DNA of 64,000 nucleotides, from the NCBI GenBank assembly GCA_015680685.1, contig MNCI01013742.1, forward strand, positions 143,397-207,396, read 5' to 3'. The translations under genes were made by a program, and so were the position numbers. The notes under the pieces were generated by a model. That model was given only the letters and a program-made list of their open reading frames with translations, was not told the origin of the DNA and ran no database searches. Shown in pieces: positions 1-11,439 of this stretch. Origin of the DNA: Gnetum montanum. Lineage: Eukaryota > Streptophyta > Gnetopsida > Gnetales > Gnetaceae. Within the stretch, counting starts at the first letter, position 1. The number at the start of each line of letters is the position of its first letter.

Positions 1-1306
1 GGGGGGGGGGGGGGCAGCCTGCGACTTCGATGGGTTTTGCCCCCTGCTGCCCCCCGCCATAGGGCCAAGATGAGCCCTGAGTGATGTCCTCGCCTCTGTA
101 GTTGTAGGGTCGTCAGAAAAAACCAGGGCAAGTTAACCCTACATCTTAATTTAAGGCATCAGAGGAAGGCGAAGTGGATGCCCTGGAGTTTAGATCCATT
201 GCTAGACCAAACAAAATATTTGTCCACAAGATCTGCCACTCAAGCCCAGATTTGGGGCAAGGAAGATTTGGGCACTTGTCTGCTCTGCGTGTGTGGCACT
301 GGCCCATCCAAGAACAATTCTGCATCTTGTAGCCCGCACATAGAGGGTAAGATGACTTCGCCATTGGCCTAGGCCCCCAGACACCTGGCAATCAAAGCTT
401 CTGTGATGATGACCTCTCTCCCTCAAAAGTAGGTTCAATCATTGTGCTAGTTGGAGAAGAAAGCGTCATCTGACAAGTCTGGATCCCCAACCAGCCGTTG
501 CAGGGCACCGCTCCAGCCACACTGTTCTACTATTTGCCAGAGTTCTTCCTCTGCATGGAACACGATGTAGTTAGGTTCGTAGGTCAGCGTGACACCCATC
601 GTCGCCTTGATCTCTTTCCACGCGCTTTGAGCCTAGGAAACCACCAGGGGGGTCTAGTTGATGTTGTTGGAAGACTGTGTGGTTTCTTGTCTTCCACGCT
701 ACCCATAAAAGTAGTGTAGCCCGAGAGTCACCGGTGAGGCGCATTGGGGGTGCCGCTCTTGCAAACTACCACGTGGCTCGCATGTAGGCATAGCTAAATG
801 TTAAGAGTCATATCGTTTCGGGCACAGCGCCACACAAGGGATAGGTGTCATCCATAATGAGGCCTCATCTACGTAGAACCACGCAAACTGGCAACACGTC
901 ATGTTGTATCAGCCATAGGAACACTTTGATTTTCTCAGGGAGCCGCCCCCTCCAAATCTGTCACTAGCCTGGTACCTGTGGGTACTTGACTGCCATCAGG
1001 CAGCGCAGCGCATGAACCAACCACCCCTGTGTCTGCATTTCATGCACATGGTGGTAGAGCGTCTGCCAGGGTCTCGAGTCCTATGCCTCCGCCTCCCAAC
1101 AACGATATTTCACATTCATAACGCGGATCCACTAGGCCGATTCCCCAAGCGGGTGCGTAAACTGGAGTGACAAGCATTGTTATCCCATCATGAGCTTGTC
1201 CTCAAATTTGGAGATGCCCAACCCCCTGCGTTATGGGGGCGCGTGACCTGGTCCCAACTTACAAGGTGGATTTTGCCCCACCCACTCTACCCCCTGTCTA
1301 GACGAA

Positions 1307-3105
1307 TCACCAGATCTGCATGTTGAGTTTGTTAACAATGGCGTTCGGAGGGGTGGCGACCGCCACGACAAACTGGGTTATCGTCGTAAGAATCCCCGAT
1401 GCCACCACCAATCGCCCCTTTCTGGTCAGGAAACAATTGGCCCAGTGTCCCATCCTTCTTTCAACCTTCTCCAACAACGTACCCCAAGACATGCTCCACC
1501 CCCACTGGAAGAGTGGGATACCCAGGTAGGTGTCTCTAACTGTTTTGGGAAAAATGTTTAGGACCTCTACAACTCAGTTATTAATCTATGTATCCACATT
1601 GATAAAATGAGCCATTGACTTAGCCCTGTTGATCTCCACTCCCAACCCGTCCACTAACCGAGAAAGTGCAACATTGATGCGCTGCGGTTGTGGGACCCCT
1701 GCACAACTAAGCAACATTGTATCATCCACATAGTGTTCAACCCAACATTCCACCCCTACAATGTCAAGGCTATCAACCCCTGACATCCTACAATAATGTT
1801 GCATCAGATCCATAGCAATAATGAACAACAAGGGCAAAAGGGGGTCCCCCTACTGTAAGCCCCGCCCAAGTGAGGAGAGACCCCACAGGTGCCCCACCCG
1901 CCCCCCCCCACCCCCACCCCCACCCCCACATCAAAGGAGAAACCTGCAAATGATTGCATGCAGATGAACAGCTGGATAAAACCCAGGTCAAACCCCTTGC
2001 GTTGCATAATGGTGGTCAGGGCTTCCCAGCTGATTGTATTGTATGCCTTGGTGATGTCGAGTTTGAGACAGAGCCCTGGGAAACCCGTTATTTGAAGAGA
2101 ATGAAACATCTCCTACATGAAAAGAACCTAGTCCTACAGGGTTCGACCTTGCACAAAACCTGTTTGGTTTACTCCCACTAGCTTGGGCATTAGCGGCACA
2201 AGCCTACAAACGATCAATTTAGAGAAAACCCAAATCAAAACATTGCATACCCCGATAGGGCGAAAGTGTTCTAGACAATGCGCCTCCGCTTGCTTTGGGA
2301 TGCACACAATTTGAGAACAATTGAGCTCCCTTCGAACCTACCTCTTGGCTAGCATGAGGTTGAAAGCATCCAAAATATTGGGTCCCACAATATCAAGGAA
2401 GGTCTTAAAGAATTCCAGGCTCCAACCATCTGGGCCCAATGCTTTCCCTCCCGGCATGTCGTTGATGGTTGCGACGAGTTCCTGCCATGTGAACGGGGTC
2501 AACAGTCGAGAGTTATCCTCCTCGTTTAGCACCTGCAAAAATTGGACCGATATGGGCTTGGTGGGTTGTTTGGTCTAGATCCTCTCCCAGTACTGTGTCA
2601 GCTCCCAAGCGATGCTCTGTGGTTCATCAATTATCCCCCCCCCCCCCTCCATGGTGTGTAAACAATGTGGCTGGCTCCATCCTTTTGTCTTAGTGACGGC
2701 AAAGAAAAAGTTTGTTTGCCTATCCCCCTCTCGGAGCCATCTAACCCATGATCGTTGTCTCCAATAAGTCTCCTCTTCTAAGTCAAGGCCTTGAAGTTGC
2801 CGCAGAATGCTTTGCTCCTCTTCATGTAAGTCCTCCCCAATCTCCTGTCTGGTCTAGATCCGAATTAGCTTATCCCGGAGTACCCTGCAACCTGTTCTAA
2901 ACAAGAATTTGTTCTCCACTAGTAGGGCCCAGATAGCCCATTTCAGGCGTAGCAAACCATCTTTGAGGAAGTTCCTGGGGTATCCTTGGCCCAACTGGTA
3001 GTCTACCCAAATGTCCTCAACTAATGGCCTCAACCACTGTTTAGATAACCAGGTTGCCTCAAAATGAAAAGGTCGCGGGGTTCGGGGCCTTTCAGGTCTG
3101 AGCAA
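1307..3105 (-). pseudogene. LINE A reverse transcriptase, broken
   Basis: Segments in element order are the endonuclease-RT linker (about 3105-2854), NDMPGGKALGPDGWSLEFFK (2540-2340), LKLDITKAYNTISWEAL (about 2070), LLFIIAMDLMQHYC with EHYVDDTMLLS (about 1837-1700) and the thumb/connection segment GHWANCFLTRKGRLV (about 1450). The catalytic box reads YVDD. Stops and frame changes separate the segments. A C-rich tract (1896-1928) interrupts the coding region between FSFDV and the following motif. Confidence 0.85.
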
Positions 3106-3243
3106 ATAAACCGGGGATTAATGATCCGAGGTCACCCATTCCTACCCTGTAACCTGCGCAGCCAAGCAGAGGAGGAGGTAGGAACTGATGCAAACCTAGT
3201 TAATTCTAGAGAGGACGCAGTTTGAGCCTTTCCTCCTATTGCT

Positions 3244-3535
3244 CTAGGTGAATTGGCAGTTCTCAATGGGCAGATCCACTAGTGAGTGGACCGCCAAAAA
3301 ATCCTGAAACTCCTGTGCACCCAGAGGGGGGGCTTCCCCACCAAACTTTTCCCATGAATGCAGTCTCTGGTTGAAGTCCCCAACGATTAGCCATGCTAGG
3401 TGGTCTTTTACCAATGCCGCTACGCGTTCCATCTCTTGTAGCCTCTGCTCCCATGTCTGCGCCCCATAGAAGTTGGTCAACCAAACCCCTCAAGATGGGA
3501 CATGGACTATCATGGTCCATTGTGAGGAGTCAAAG
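3244..3535 (-). pseudogene. LINE A endonuclease, C-terminal half
   Basis: The translation includes LTNFYGAQTWEQRLQEMERV and WLIVGDFNQRLHSWEKF, the conserved N-x-Y-G and G-D-F-N motifs of the exonuclease-endonuclease-phosphatase domain of plant LINEs. GDFN carries a catalytic Asp/Asn pair. The N-terminal half (start, N-C-R-G and Q-E-T-K motifs, present in copies C, D and E) is missing, and the segment is joined directly to ORF1 sequence at about 3535. Confidence 0.8.
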
Positions 3536-3990
3536 AAACGAGTGAATCCCATGCACGCCATCGACTGTGTGACTCTATCGAAAGTGATGAACTTCCCAAA
3601 GAACCCTGCCATCCATTCCAAGAACTTCAGGTTCCACATCTCCCATGGGATCCCAGACACCCTAATCCACATCGAGACCTAGGCAAACAAGTCCGTCTCA
3701 CAGTGCATCCCCAGGCGCCAAGGGGTTAAAGCCTGCCCTTGAGCACCATAGAACCATGGTCCCCCCAATAACACCATGTCCTGAGCATGCTGGGATGGAA
3801 AAATGAACAGTAGCAAATCCTCGGACAAGCTCTGCACTTCCACTTGTCCAACTTTCCAATTTTCATGCACCCACCTACGGACTTGCTCCATCTGCGAGTG
3901 AGCACCCCAAGACACAAAATGGCCAATGAGGCTCCATTGCATAGTGCAGACTCCCTCCCTGGGGGGGCCACTGACCTGGAGGCGTATGGT
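3490..3990 (-). pseudogene. LINE A ORF1, DUF4283-like domain
   Basis: The translation shows IGHFVSWGAHSQMEQVRRWV, then DLLLFIF, VLLGGPWFYGAQG, LTPWRLG and WIRVSGIPWEMWN. This is the pattern of the plant DUF4283 (LINE ORF1 RNA-binding) domain: a helix, a strand, a G-P-W-F loop and a W-x-R-x-x-G-x-P motif. It is broken by a TAG before VSMWIRV and by a frame change from the upstream repeat. After FITFDRVTQSMACMGF the reading runs directly into endonuclease sequence (see the endonuclease entry), so the rest of ORF1 is deleted. Confidence 0.7.
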
Positions 3991-4350
3991 GTGGTCGGCA
4001 TGGGAGTGTGCCTCGATCTCCCCATCGGGCCCTCGCAATGTGTCCCCCCTTGGTCCTGTTTCTCCCCATTTCACTGTTGGTATGGTGGCATGGGAGTGTG
4101 CCTCGATCTCCCCATCGGGCACTCGCAATGTGTCCCCCCTTGGTCCTGTTTCTCCCCATTTCACTGTTGGTATGGTCGCATGGGAGTGTGCCTCGATCTC
4201 CCCACCGGGCACTCGCAATGTGTCCCCCCTTGGTCCTGTTTCTCCCCATTTCTCTGTTGGTATGGTGGCATGGGAGTGTGCCTAGATCTCCCCATCGGGC
4301 ACTCGCAATGTGTCCCCCCTTGGTCCTGTTTCTCCCCATTTCACTGTTGT
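3991..4350 (-). repeat. Four-copy 90-bp tandem repeat inside LINE ORF1
   Basis: Four head-to-tail 90-bp units start at 3991, 4081, 4171 and 4261, differing by only a few bases. The period is a multiple of three, so all frames stay open across the array. On the element strand the unit reads as 30 residues around SEMGRNRTKGGHIASARWGD. The 90-bp unit is not seen in the other copies in this window, so the expansion seems specific to copy A. Confidence 0.93.
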
Positions 4351-4458
4351 TCACCACCGTTCGGGAGTCCCGGGTTAGCATGTTCCACTCCCATGTCGGC
4401 CAATTTACCTTTGGTCCCCCCAGTGCTTGCCTGAACTGCTGCTTCTGCGCTCATCTCT

Positions 4459-4506
4459 GCTCCTGTGTGCTCCTATGTCTCCGCTCCTGTGTGCTCCTAT
4501 GTCTCC
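4459..4506 (-). repeat. 24-bp perfect direct duplication
   Basis: Two adjacent identical 24-bp units (4459-4482 and 4483-4506), beginning gctcctgtgtgctcc, lie at the 5' end of LINE copy A. The period is again a multiple of three. Confidence 0.9.
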
Positions 4507-4530
4507 ACTCCCATTGCGCTTCTCCGTTCT

Positions 4531-5085
4531 AATGTGATTATGTTGAATGACTTAAGTGTTGTTGATAAGCTTGATGATTTGTATTATTTAATGCTAACTT
4601 GTTGATGTATCTATGAGTGCATAATTCTGATGGATTTGAGTATTGTTAATATGCTCATGACCTGCTTATTGAATGATACCTCTAGTATGCATAGGCTGAA
4701 TAATGTATTGCTGACTGGTTAAATGACTTATGATGCTTTGTTGAAATCTAATTTATGTTGATGTGTTGATGAGTACTACTATGGATGCATGAACTAAGTA
4801 TATAGTATTTGCTGATTCAGCATCAATTACTGGAATGAACAAAGGGACTGTTATATTGTTTGTAAGCTTGCTACTATGTTTTGATTATTCATATGTTGGA
4901 TGACCTTTATGCATGAGAATGATTTCTGAAACTGATTAGAATGTTTCTTTGTGAACTTTGTGTGTATCAATGTCTGTATCTTATGTACATGCTGTATTAT
5001 ATGTTCATATAAGCTTGGCATCCATTATCTATAGCTGCTTTTGTGAAAATCCAAAGTATTGAGCAGTTAGATTTGGTTAATTTTA
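4531..5085. other. AT-rich intron sequence, no gene seen
   Basis: This is low-GC DNA of the host intron between two LINE fragments. I see no exon, RNA gene or clear repeat. Confidence 0.5.
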
Positions 5086-5575
5086 TGACAGGAAAGATTC
5101 AGAACAGAAATACAAAAAACGTGGGTGAGATCCCCCACTGCAACTGAACCAACACTGCGACTAGCTCAGAGAAATGAGTTTACAAAGTAGGGGGGCAACA
5201 CCCTGACACCATTAACAACATTACCATAAAAGGGACCCTCAAGCAGCCCATACCTCCATCAAAACTGGGACCCACAAGGCCCTAGAATCAGACCAGACAT
5301 CCATTGGAGAACCAACAAAATCAACAAGGCATACTCAGAAAGGCAGAGCTCTGTAACAATAGGAAGGCCTCTTCTGTTTATGCACCTTATCCAAGATCCC
5401 TCTCTCTTCCTCAACAGGTAGGAACCTCACAACCTACTGGAAATTTTTAAATCTTTCCTCATGTTGGTCCTGCACATGTTTGGCCAAGTGATGCATCTTG
5501 TCAAGGTGCAATGTACATAACTCCTACCTAATGTACTTCCAAAGATTATACCACAAGGCGTTTATGTTAATGTTG
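5086..5575 (-). mobile_element. LINE 3' fragment with J-like module
   Basis: On the minus strand this reads WYNLWKYIR...LHLDK, then FKNFQ and VEEERGILDKVHKQK, aligning with the last J-like module of the other copies (here HLD in place of HPD). A short 3' untranslated stretch ends near 5086. It is old and heavily decayed. The next 300 bp (5576-5890) are unassigned. Confidence 0.55.
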
Positions 5576-5892
5576 GAGATCAGCAATGGAAGATATGCAG
5601 CAAAATCACAAACCAAAATGTCTAAAATTCAAACCCCAATGGCAAGAGATCACTTTCAAATTTCACTATATCATTGGAATTTGCCTGGGCAACTGGAATT
5701 GAGATCCTTCTTCTACTTATTGATTTTTATCGCTGGGGGTGAGATTGCCGCGAGGAGGTCTTTGGAGTTTCCTACATGGGCACAGAAACATGAATAAAAT
5801 GCCCCATATCTACATTATATCTTCTAAACAAATAAGAGACCCAACCATTCTTGAGATTGGAGGCTCAATGAAACATCAATTTATCCTTGTGC

Positions 5893-7306
5893 AGGTGGCT
5901 TCACGGGCTGTGACCGCGTGGAAAGAAATTGTTGCAGCAATGGGGGTTACATCAACCTATAAGCCTGACTGTGCGGCATTCTAGGATAATGCTGAGTTAT
6001 GGGGAATGGTGGAGCATTGTGGCTAGAGCAATGTCCTGCTACAGCTGGTGGGAGACCCAGCCCTCCCAAACGATGCTTTCTATACCAACTAGCAGGATGA
6101 CTGCACCTTTTTCCAGGGCATTGAAATTATTCTCATGGAACCTACGATTGCCAGATGTTTGGGGGCCCAGGAGGAGGGCGAAATCATTTTTCCCACTACT
6201 CGAGGGCTACAAGATGCTGACATGTTTTTCACTGGGCCAGTGACATGCATGCAGAGTCGACAGGTGCCCAAATCCGCCCTGCCACTTGTTTGGGCTCGAG
6301 CTGCTAAGCTGGTGAACCGGTTTTTTGTCTAGCCTGGAAATGGGTCCAAGCTCCAGGGCATCCACTTTACGTTTCTCAAATGTTTGAAGTTGGGGATTAG
6401 GGTAAATCTGCCTCGCTTTTTTCTGGTTATTTTACAACAGCAAAAGAGGGGACGTCATTTGGCCATTGAGAGTCGAGTGCTTCCAACCCTATGGTAGTGC
6501 TAGATGCATCTCTACGGACGACATCAGGATGCGAGGTTTTACACGATGAGGAGTTGCACCACATGGCGGCAAAGGCTGCAGCCGCTAGTCGTGCTGAAGA
6601 AAGGTGTGACTAGGAAGCCAAGTGGAACGAAGCCCTTATGCATGCACAGGCTGAACTAGAGACCCGTTTCCAAGAACGGGAGTAGGAGCTAATTTGGTAG
6701 CAAAGTTTGCTAGCGGAGGTTGCCCAAGCTTGGCTAGCTAACGAGCTCCATGCCCAGATTTGGGACAAGCTGATGTAGGAGGAGGCTACTCACAGAGAAC
6801 GTGAGAGGGTGGAGCGGGAACAACAGGAACGAGAATAGGATGAGGAAAGACAAAGGCAGAGGCAGCTGGACCGAGCACGAGTAGAGTGCACGCCAATGGC
6901 TTTGGGAGGGGTGCTTTCCGTACATTGTTCTAGGCATAAACTGCGACTGCTCATGGGGGGTGCTCCAATGACACATCCGCCGGATGTCTGTGTGTTTCCA
7001 CCCGGATGGAGGGATGTGGGTTGAAGAGCGGAATCGGTGAGAGGCAGCCATGCAAGGAATTTAGCGAGCTACCAATTTTGTAGATTCTGAATTGCACCAT
7101 AACACGTTGGATATTCTCCACACCCTTGAGTGCCCACACTGTGCATGTCATAGACTACCGACACATCCGTAGCACCAACCTATGGTCCCCGTTGTTCCCT
7201 AACTGGCTGATCTAGCCTTTTTGTGCTTTGATGTTATGATGTAAGTCTTTGTCATATGGTTTTGTGGTTGGGTGCCAACACCCCCCCCCCCCCCCCCCCC
7301 CCCCCC
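5893..7306 (+). mobile_element. LINE C-terminal fragment (C1, coiled coil, J-like)
   Basis: This is a 5'-truncated copy. It begins within the C1 domain (AWKEIVAAMGVTSTYKPDC), continues with IARCLGAQEEGEIIFPTTRG and LVNRFFV, then a charged coiled coil (about 6560-6890), then a J-like module with FHPDGG near 7000-7020. It ends in a 26-base C run (7281-7306) and a single N, so the true 3' end is not resolved. No target-site duplication was found. Confidence 0.75.
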
Positions 7307-7307
7307 N

Positions 7308-8544
7308 ACACAATCTTAGATGCCCTCCATTCTAAAACATGACTACTAAACATAATTACTTCATAATGTTGCAAAAAACCTTCCCAAATTCTTATCTACT
7401 TGGTGGAGGAAAAAGCAAAACTAAAACTCATGAATTAAGTGGCTCTTAAGCCTATACGCATTTCATCAAACACTTTCATCAAAATCATTCATGACAATAA
7501 TTAAGGCAAGAACATGAAAGTTAAGACATAATACTAAATTAAAATTTAGCATCTTATTAGATGCATGAGAGTGCCTCCTTCATCTTCAATCTTTATGAGA
7601 AAAGGTTTGTGAGAATAATTAAGAGAATGTGATACATTTGTGAGAGAAGTATGAGAAATATTGTGAGAATTGGGGCTTGCAAAATTCATGATGGGAGAGC
7701 TTAATTATGAGATAGTTGGATGCAAGAATGTGAGAAAATTGGGCACCTACACTAACAAATTTGCAGCCACTCAAATGGGTTAAAGATGGAGTAAGAGGGG
7801 AAAAAGAAAAACTTCAGTTCATTCATCTTAAAAATTTCATTGATCCATTGTACATTTCAATTAGGCTCATGGCCTCCTTTTATAGCTTGAGGAGGGGAGA
7901 GGTCTTGCAACTCCTCTTCATGTAGGATAAACATTTTTCTTTTTTCTATTATAAACTAAGCTATTCTAAGGTTTTCTACCTATGTTTCTTGGTTTTTTCA
8001 GCCTTCTTTGAATAAATAAAACTTCTAATATCTACTTAACTTCAAACATGAAAGGAAAACAAAGACAAAGTTTGGGCATTGCCCAAAATCATCACAATTA
8101 AGCCCTAGGAGCACATATGGGAACTTCCCAAGATGAGACCACATCCTTGCATTTGAGGCTAGCATCTTATCCTTGCACTTCTTCATGTTCCTCTCCTCTA
8201 GAATCTCCTTGGCTTTCCTAAATGCCTTTTCCTTTTCCTCATGTTTCTCCATCTCCCTCCACAATTGTTCCTTTATCTCATCCCTAAGCCACTCTTCCTC
8301 TATACTTCACTACACAACCTCCTCTATCTCCTTCTATTTTCATGCCTTCTGCTCCTATGACTACCTTTGTTGTTTCTCCAGTTGATGCATGGAATCCTAC
8401 TATTCCCTCTATGCCTACTCTTCTACGTGGACGTAGTCCTCTATTCCATGGATTAGTCTACACATTTCTGCCCCAAATTTGTTCTCTAGCTCCTACTGCA
8501 AAGCTTGTTCTTGTTCTAGCAATAGCCCTTGCAACCACTACTCT
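7308..8544. other. AT-rich intron sequence with one coiled-coil ORF
   Basis: This is mostly AT-rich intron DNA without recognisable exons. On the minus strand, 8025-8264 encodes 79 residues. They start with a charged helix (KEKAFRKAKEILEERNMKK) and continue NARMWSHLGKFPYVLLGLNC, resembling the start of the LINE J-like module (N-A-R-x-W, then P-Y-x-x-L-G). It may be a very old remnant. 8342-8544 is unassigned. Confidence 0.4.
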
Positions 8545-9945
8545 CAGTTGATTCACACCGGCTCCGCTCCTCAACCGACATCCCCCCATCTGGGTGGAAG
8601 CGCGCAGACGTCCGACGGATGTGACGTCAGAGTTCCCCCCACAAGCAATCACAGTTGATGCCTAGGATGATGTACCATCCAGCCCAAAGCCATTGGCACG
8701 TGCTCTACTCGTGCGCCCGATCCAGCTAGCACTGTCTCTGCCCCTCCTCCTACTCATGCTCTTGTTGTGCTCACTCAGCCGTCTCATGCTCTCTATGGGT
8801 GGTTTCCTCCAGAATTAATTCCTCCCAAACTTGAGCCCGAATCTCATCCACCAGTCGGGCCTGGGTAGCCTCTGCTAGAAAAGCTTGCTTCCGAATTAGC
8901 TCTTGCTCCTGCTAGTGGAAATGGGTTTCCACCTCGATCTGCGCGTGCACGAGGGCTTCATCCCATTTGGCCTCCCACTCTCGGTGCTCTGCATTGTGCG
9001 CAACAACCTTTGCCTCCGCTGTCGCACGACGCAGCTCCTCATCTCATCTCTCATTGCAATTCGACACTCCAAGTGGGGAGACCTCCAACACCGCCATGGG
9101 GTTAGAGGCCCATGGTCCCCCACAACTGCTCCACCTCCTGGAGTACGTCACTGCAAGCCCAATCCCAGAGACCCCAAGATGGTCTAAAAGGGAGGGCTCA
9201 GGTGGAGAAACCCCAAAAGGGAGAGGGGAACCCTGAATCCTCCTGAGGCCACACCCCCACTGCCCCCTGCCACAGGGCTAGGATAAGCCCAGAGTGGCAG
9301 CCTTGCTTCTATTGTTGCAATGCCGCTAGAAAAAACTGAGGTAGGTTAACCCTAATCCCAAGCTTGAGGCACTTGAGGAAGGCAAAATGAATGCCCTGGA
9401 GTTTGGACCCGTTACCAGATTGCATGAAGAAACGGTCTGCCAGATCAACCATCCGGGCCTAGATAGGTGGCAGGGAGGATCTGGGAACTTGTCAACTCTA
9501 CGTGCGTGGCATCGGTCCAACGAAAAATAGTTCAGCATCCTGCAACCCACGCGTGGTGGGTAGGATGATTTTGCTTTCCACCTGGGCCCCTAGACATATG
9601 GCAATTGAGGACTCTGTGATAATGACCTCAGTGCCCCAAAAAAAGGTGTGGTCCTCTTGCCAGTTAGAAAAGAAAGCGTTGTCTGGAAGGGCCAAATCTC
9701 CCACCAACTGCAGCAAGATGTTATTCCAACTACACCGTTCCACTAATCCCCACAATTCGTTGTCATCCTGGAACACAGCACAGTCAGGTTCGTAGGTCAG
9801 CGTAACCCCCATCGCTGCTTCGATTTCCCTCCAGGTAGCCGTGGCTCGCGAAACCACTTGCAAAGGGGGGGGGTAGACGACGCTGTCGAAAGATTTTGTG
9901 GTTGCGTATTTTCCCCACCACCCATAAAAGTAGTGTGGCTCGAGA
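8545..9945 (-). mobile_element. LINE C-terminal fragment, truncated at both ends
   Basis: Minus-strand copy. It begins just after the zinc-binding motif, with the C1 domain (WREIEAAMGVTLTYEPDC, then ITESSIAICLGAQVESKIIL) at 9863-9498. It then runs through the coiled-coil region into the J-like module, which reads RFHPDGG near 8590. Similarity stops abruptly near 8545, before the end of the J-like module, so the 3' end is missing. That is unusual for a LINE and suggests a later deletion or rearrangement. Confidence 0.75.
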
Positions 9946-9999
9946 GTTGTAAATCAATTTAATCGAGGGAGCCTAGCACATCAATTTAAGGCATTCATT

Positions 10000-11000
10000 G
10001 ACATTTTGGGTGTGAATATCCTAAATGCCTTCAATGTGATGTTGAGGTGGCAGTAGGTTCGCAAGGAAATCAACTGTTCCCATTTAGTTCTCATCCCTAA
10101 GTCTGCTAACCCCACAAATCCATCACAATTTCAGCCTATTGGGGTATGCAATATGCTCGTCCGCCTCTTCACTAAGATGTTAGCGGCTAGATTGGGGCCT
10201 CTTATGTCATGCCTGGTGGGACCACAGCAAGCTGGGTTTATTAAGGAGCATTTCATCTAGGATCAAATTATTGTGCAGGAGGTGTTGCATTCCCTGAGGG
10301 TTACAAAGTATCCTCGTATGTGCCTTAAGCTCGATATTTCCAAAGCTTATGACACTGTGTCCTAGGATTCTCTACATGAGATCATGTTAAGGAAGGGTTT
10401 CCATCCAAACTTTGTTAATTTGTGCATTCATATTCAATTGTTGGGGGCCTTTTCTTAGGATCTAAGGGGGAAACTATTGGGGTTTTCCTCCCCTAGGAGG
10501 AGGTTGAGACAAAGGGATCCGTTGTGACCCTACCTCTTCATCTTGGTTATGGACACCATGCAAACTTATTGTGAGTTGGAGGGGCTAAAAGGGTTGGACA
10601 TCGCTAGACTTAGGTGTCTAGTGGAACACTATGCAGATGACACCAGTTTGTTTTCTAGGGTGACAATACCCCAAGCTATGGCAATTAACAAAGCTCTGTA
10701 GAGAATGGCTAGGGAGATTGGGCTAGAAATTAATCGGGGTAAATCTGTAGTTCACCTAATTAACACTAATGCCAAGGTCAAGGGGTTGATTGTGCAACAA
10801 TTGGGAGTGTTATCTGGGTCCACGAGGGACTCTTACCTTGGGCTGTCATTGTACAATTGGCATTGGTAACATGCTTGGATGGGCCTGCTCCAATGGCTAC
10901 AAAAACAAGTTGGTCATTGGAAGAGCCAATTTCTTACCCATGCAAGGAGGGCTTTGTTGGCAACTTTGGTATTGTTTGCAATGGCCAGGTATGCAACTTC
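10000..11000 (+). pseudogene. LINE B2 reverse transcriptase, YADD intact
   Basis: The ordered RT motifs are INCSHLVLIPK, FQPIGVCNMLVRLF, QQAGFI, MCLKLDISKAYDTVS, GFSSPRRRLRQ, a degenerate LSPLLF-equivalent, and HYADDTSLFSR (about 10630-10660). The catalytic YADD is conserved. At least four in-frame TAGs and one TGA break the frame. A 17-base C run followed by seven G (11006-11029) disturbs the connection region. Confidence 0.85.
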
Positions 11001-11439
11001 CTCCACCCCCCCCCCCCCCCCCGGGGGGGAAAAAAGCTGATATCATAGAGAAAGTGGATGAGGTTATAAGAAATGTTACCTGGTCGAGGGGTAAGGGGGG
11101 GATCGTTTGCACCTCATGAAGTGGGAAACTGTTGCAAGGCTGAAGAGAGTCGAGGACCTTAGCATTAGCAAATTCTAGGACATCATTGACATGGATATTA
11201 GGACCGTTTAAATAGGCTATTAAGGCTAGACCAAGACTCCATACAATGGATTAGTATTTTGGGAGACAAGTATCAACATTGAAATGTTGGAACAATGGAC
11301 TCTCATGTTTGGAGAGCCCTATGTAAGCATGCATGGCGGGTGCTATAGATTGGAATGCTAGGCATGACCCCACAGTAATTAATTAAGCATAGGTATTTGG
11401 TGGTTGGGCTGGCAAAGGTTAAGGGAAGATTGCCAAAGA

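Larger units (their letters stand above)
1..4530 (-). mobile_element. LINE copy A, near full length, cut by window edge
   Basis: This is an L1-like non-LTR retrotransposon on the minus strand. Its 5' end is near 4530, where GC-rich element gives way to AT-rich DNA, and it runs off the left edge. In element order it holds ORF1 with a tandem repeat, a fused and internally deleted ORF1/endonuclease junction, reverse transcriptase, zinc-binding motif (about 760-960) and the start of the C1 domain (about 150-700). It has many stops and frameshifts. It lies in the intron after exon 7, in the same orientation as the host gene. Its 3' end and any left target-site duplication lie outside the window. 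Confidence 0.85.

Noticed and set aside
3991-4350. CRISPR-like array
   Set aside because: Units are contiguous 90-bp tandem copies without variable spacers, inside a plant LINE.
3844-4532. Plus-strand frames with 30-residue Cys/Pro-rich repeats
   Set aside because: They arise from the 90-bp tandem repeat, which keeps all six frames open; the element's coding strand is minus.
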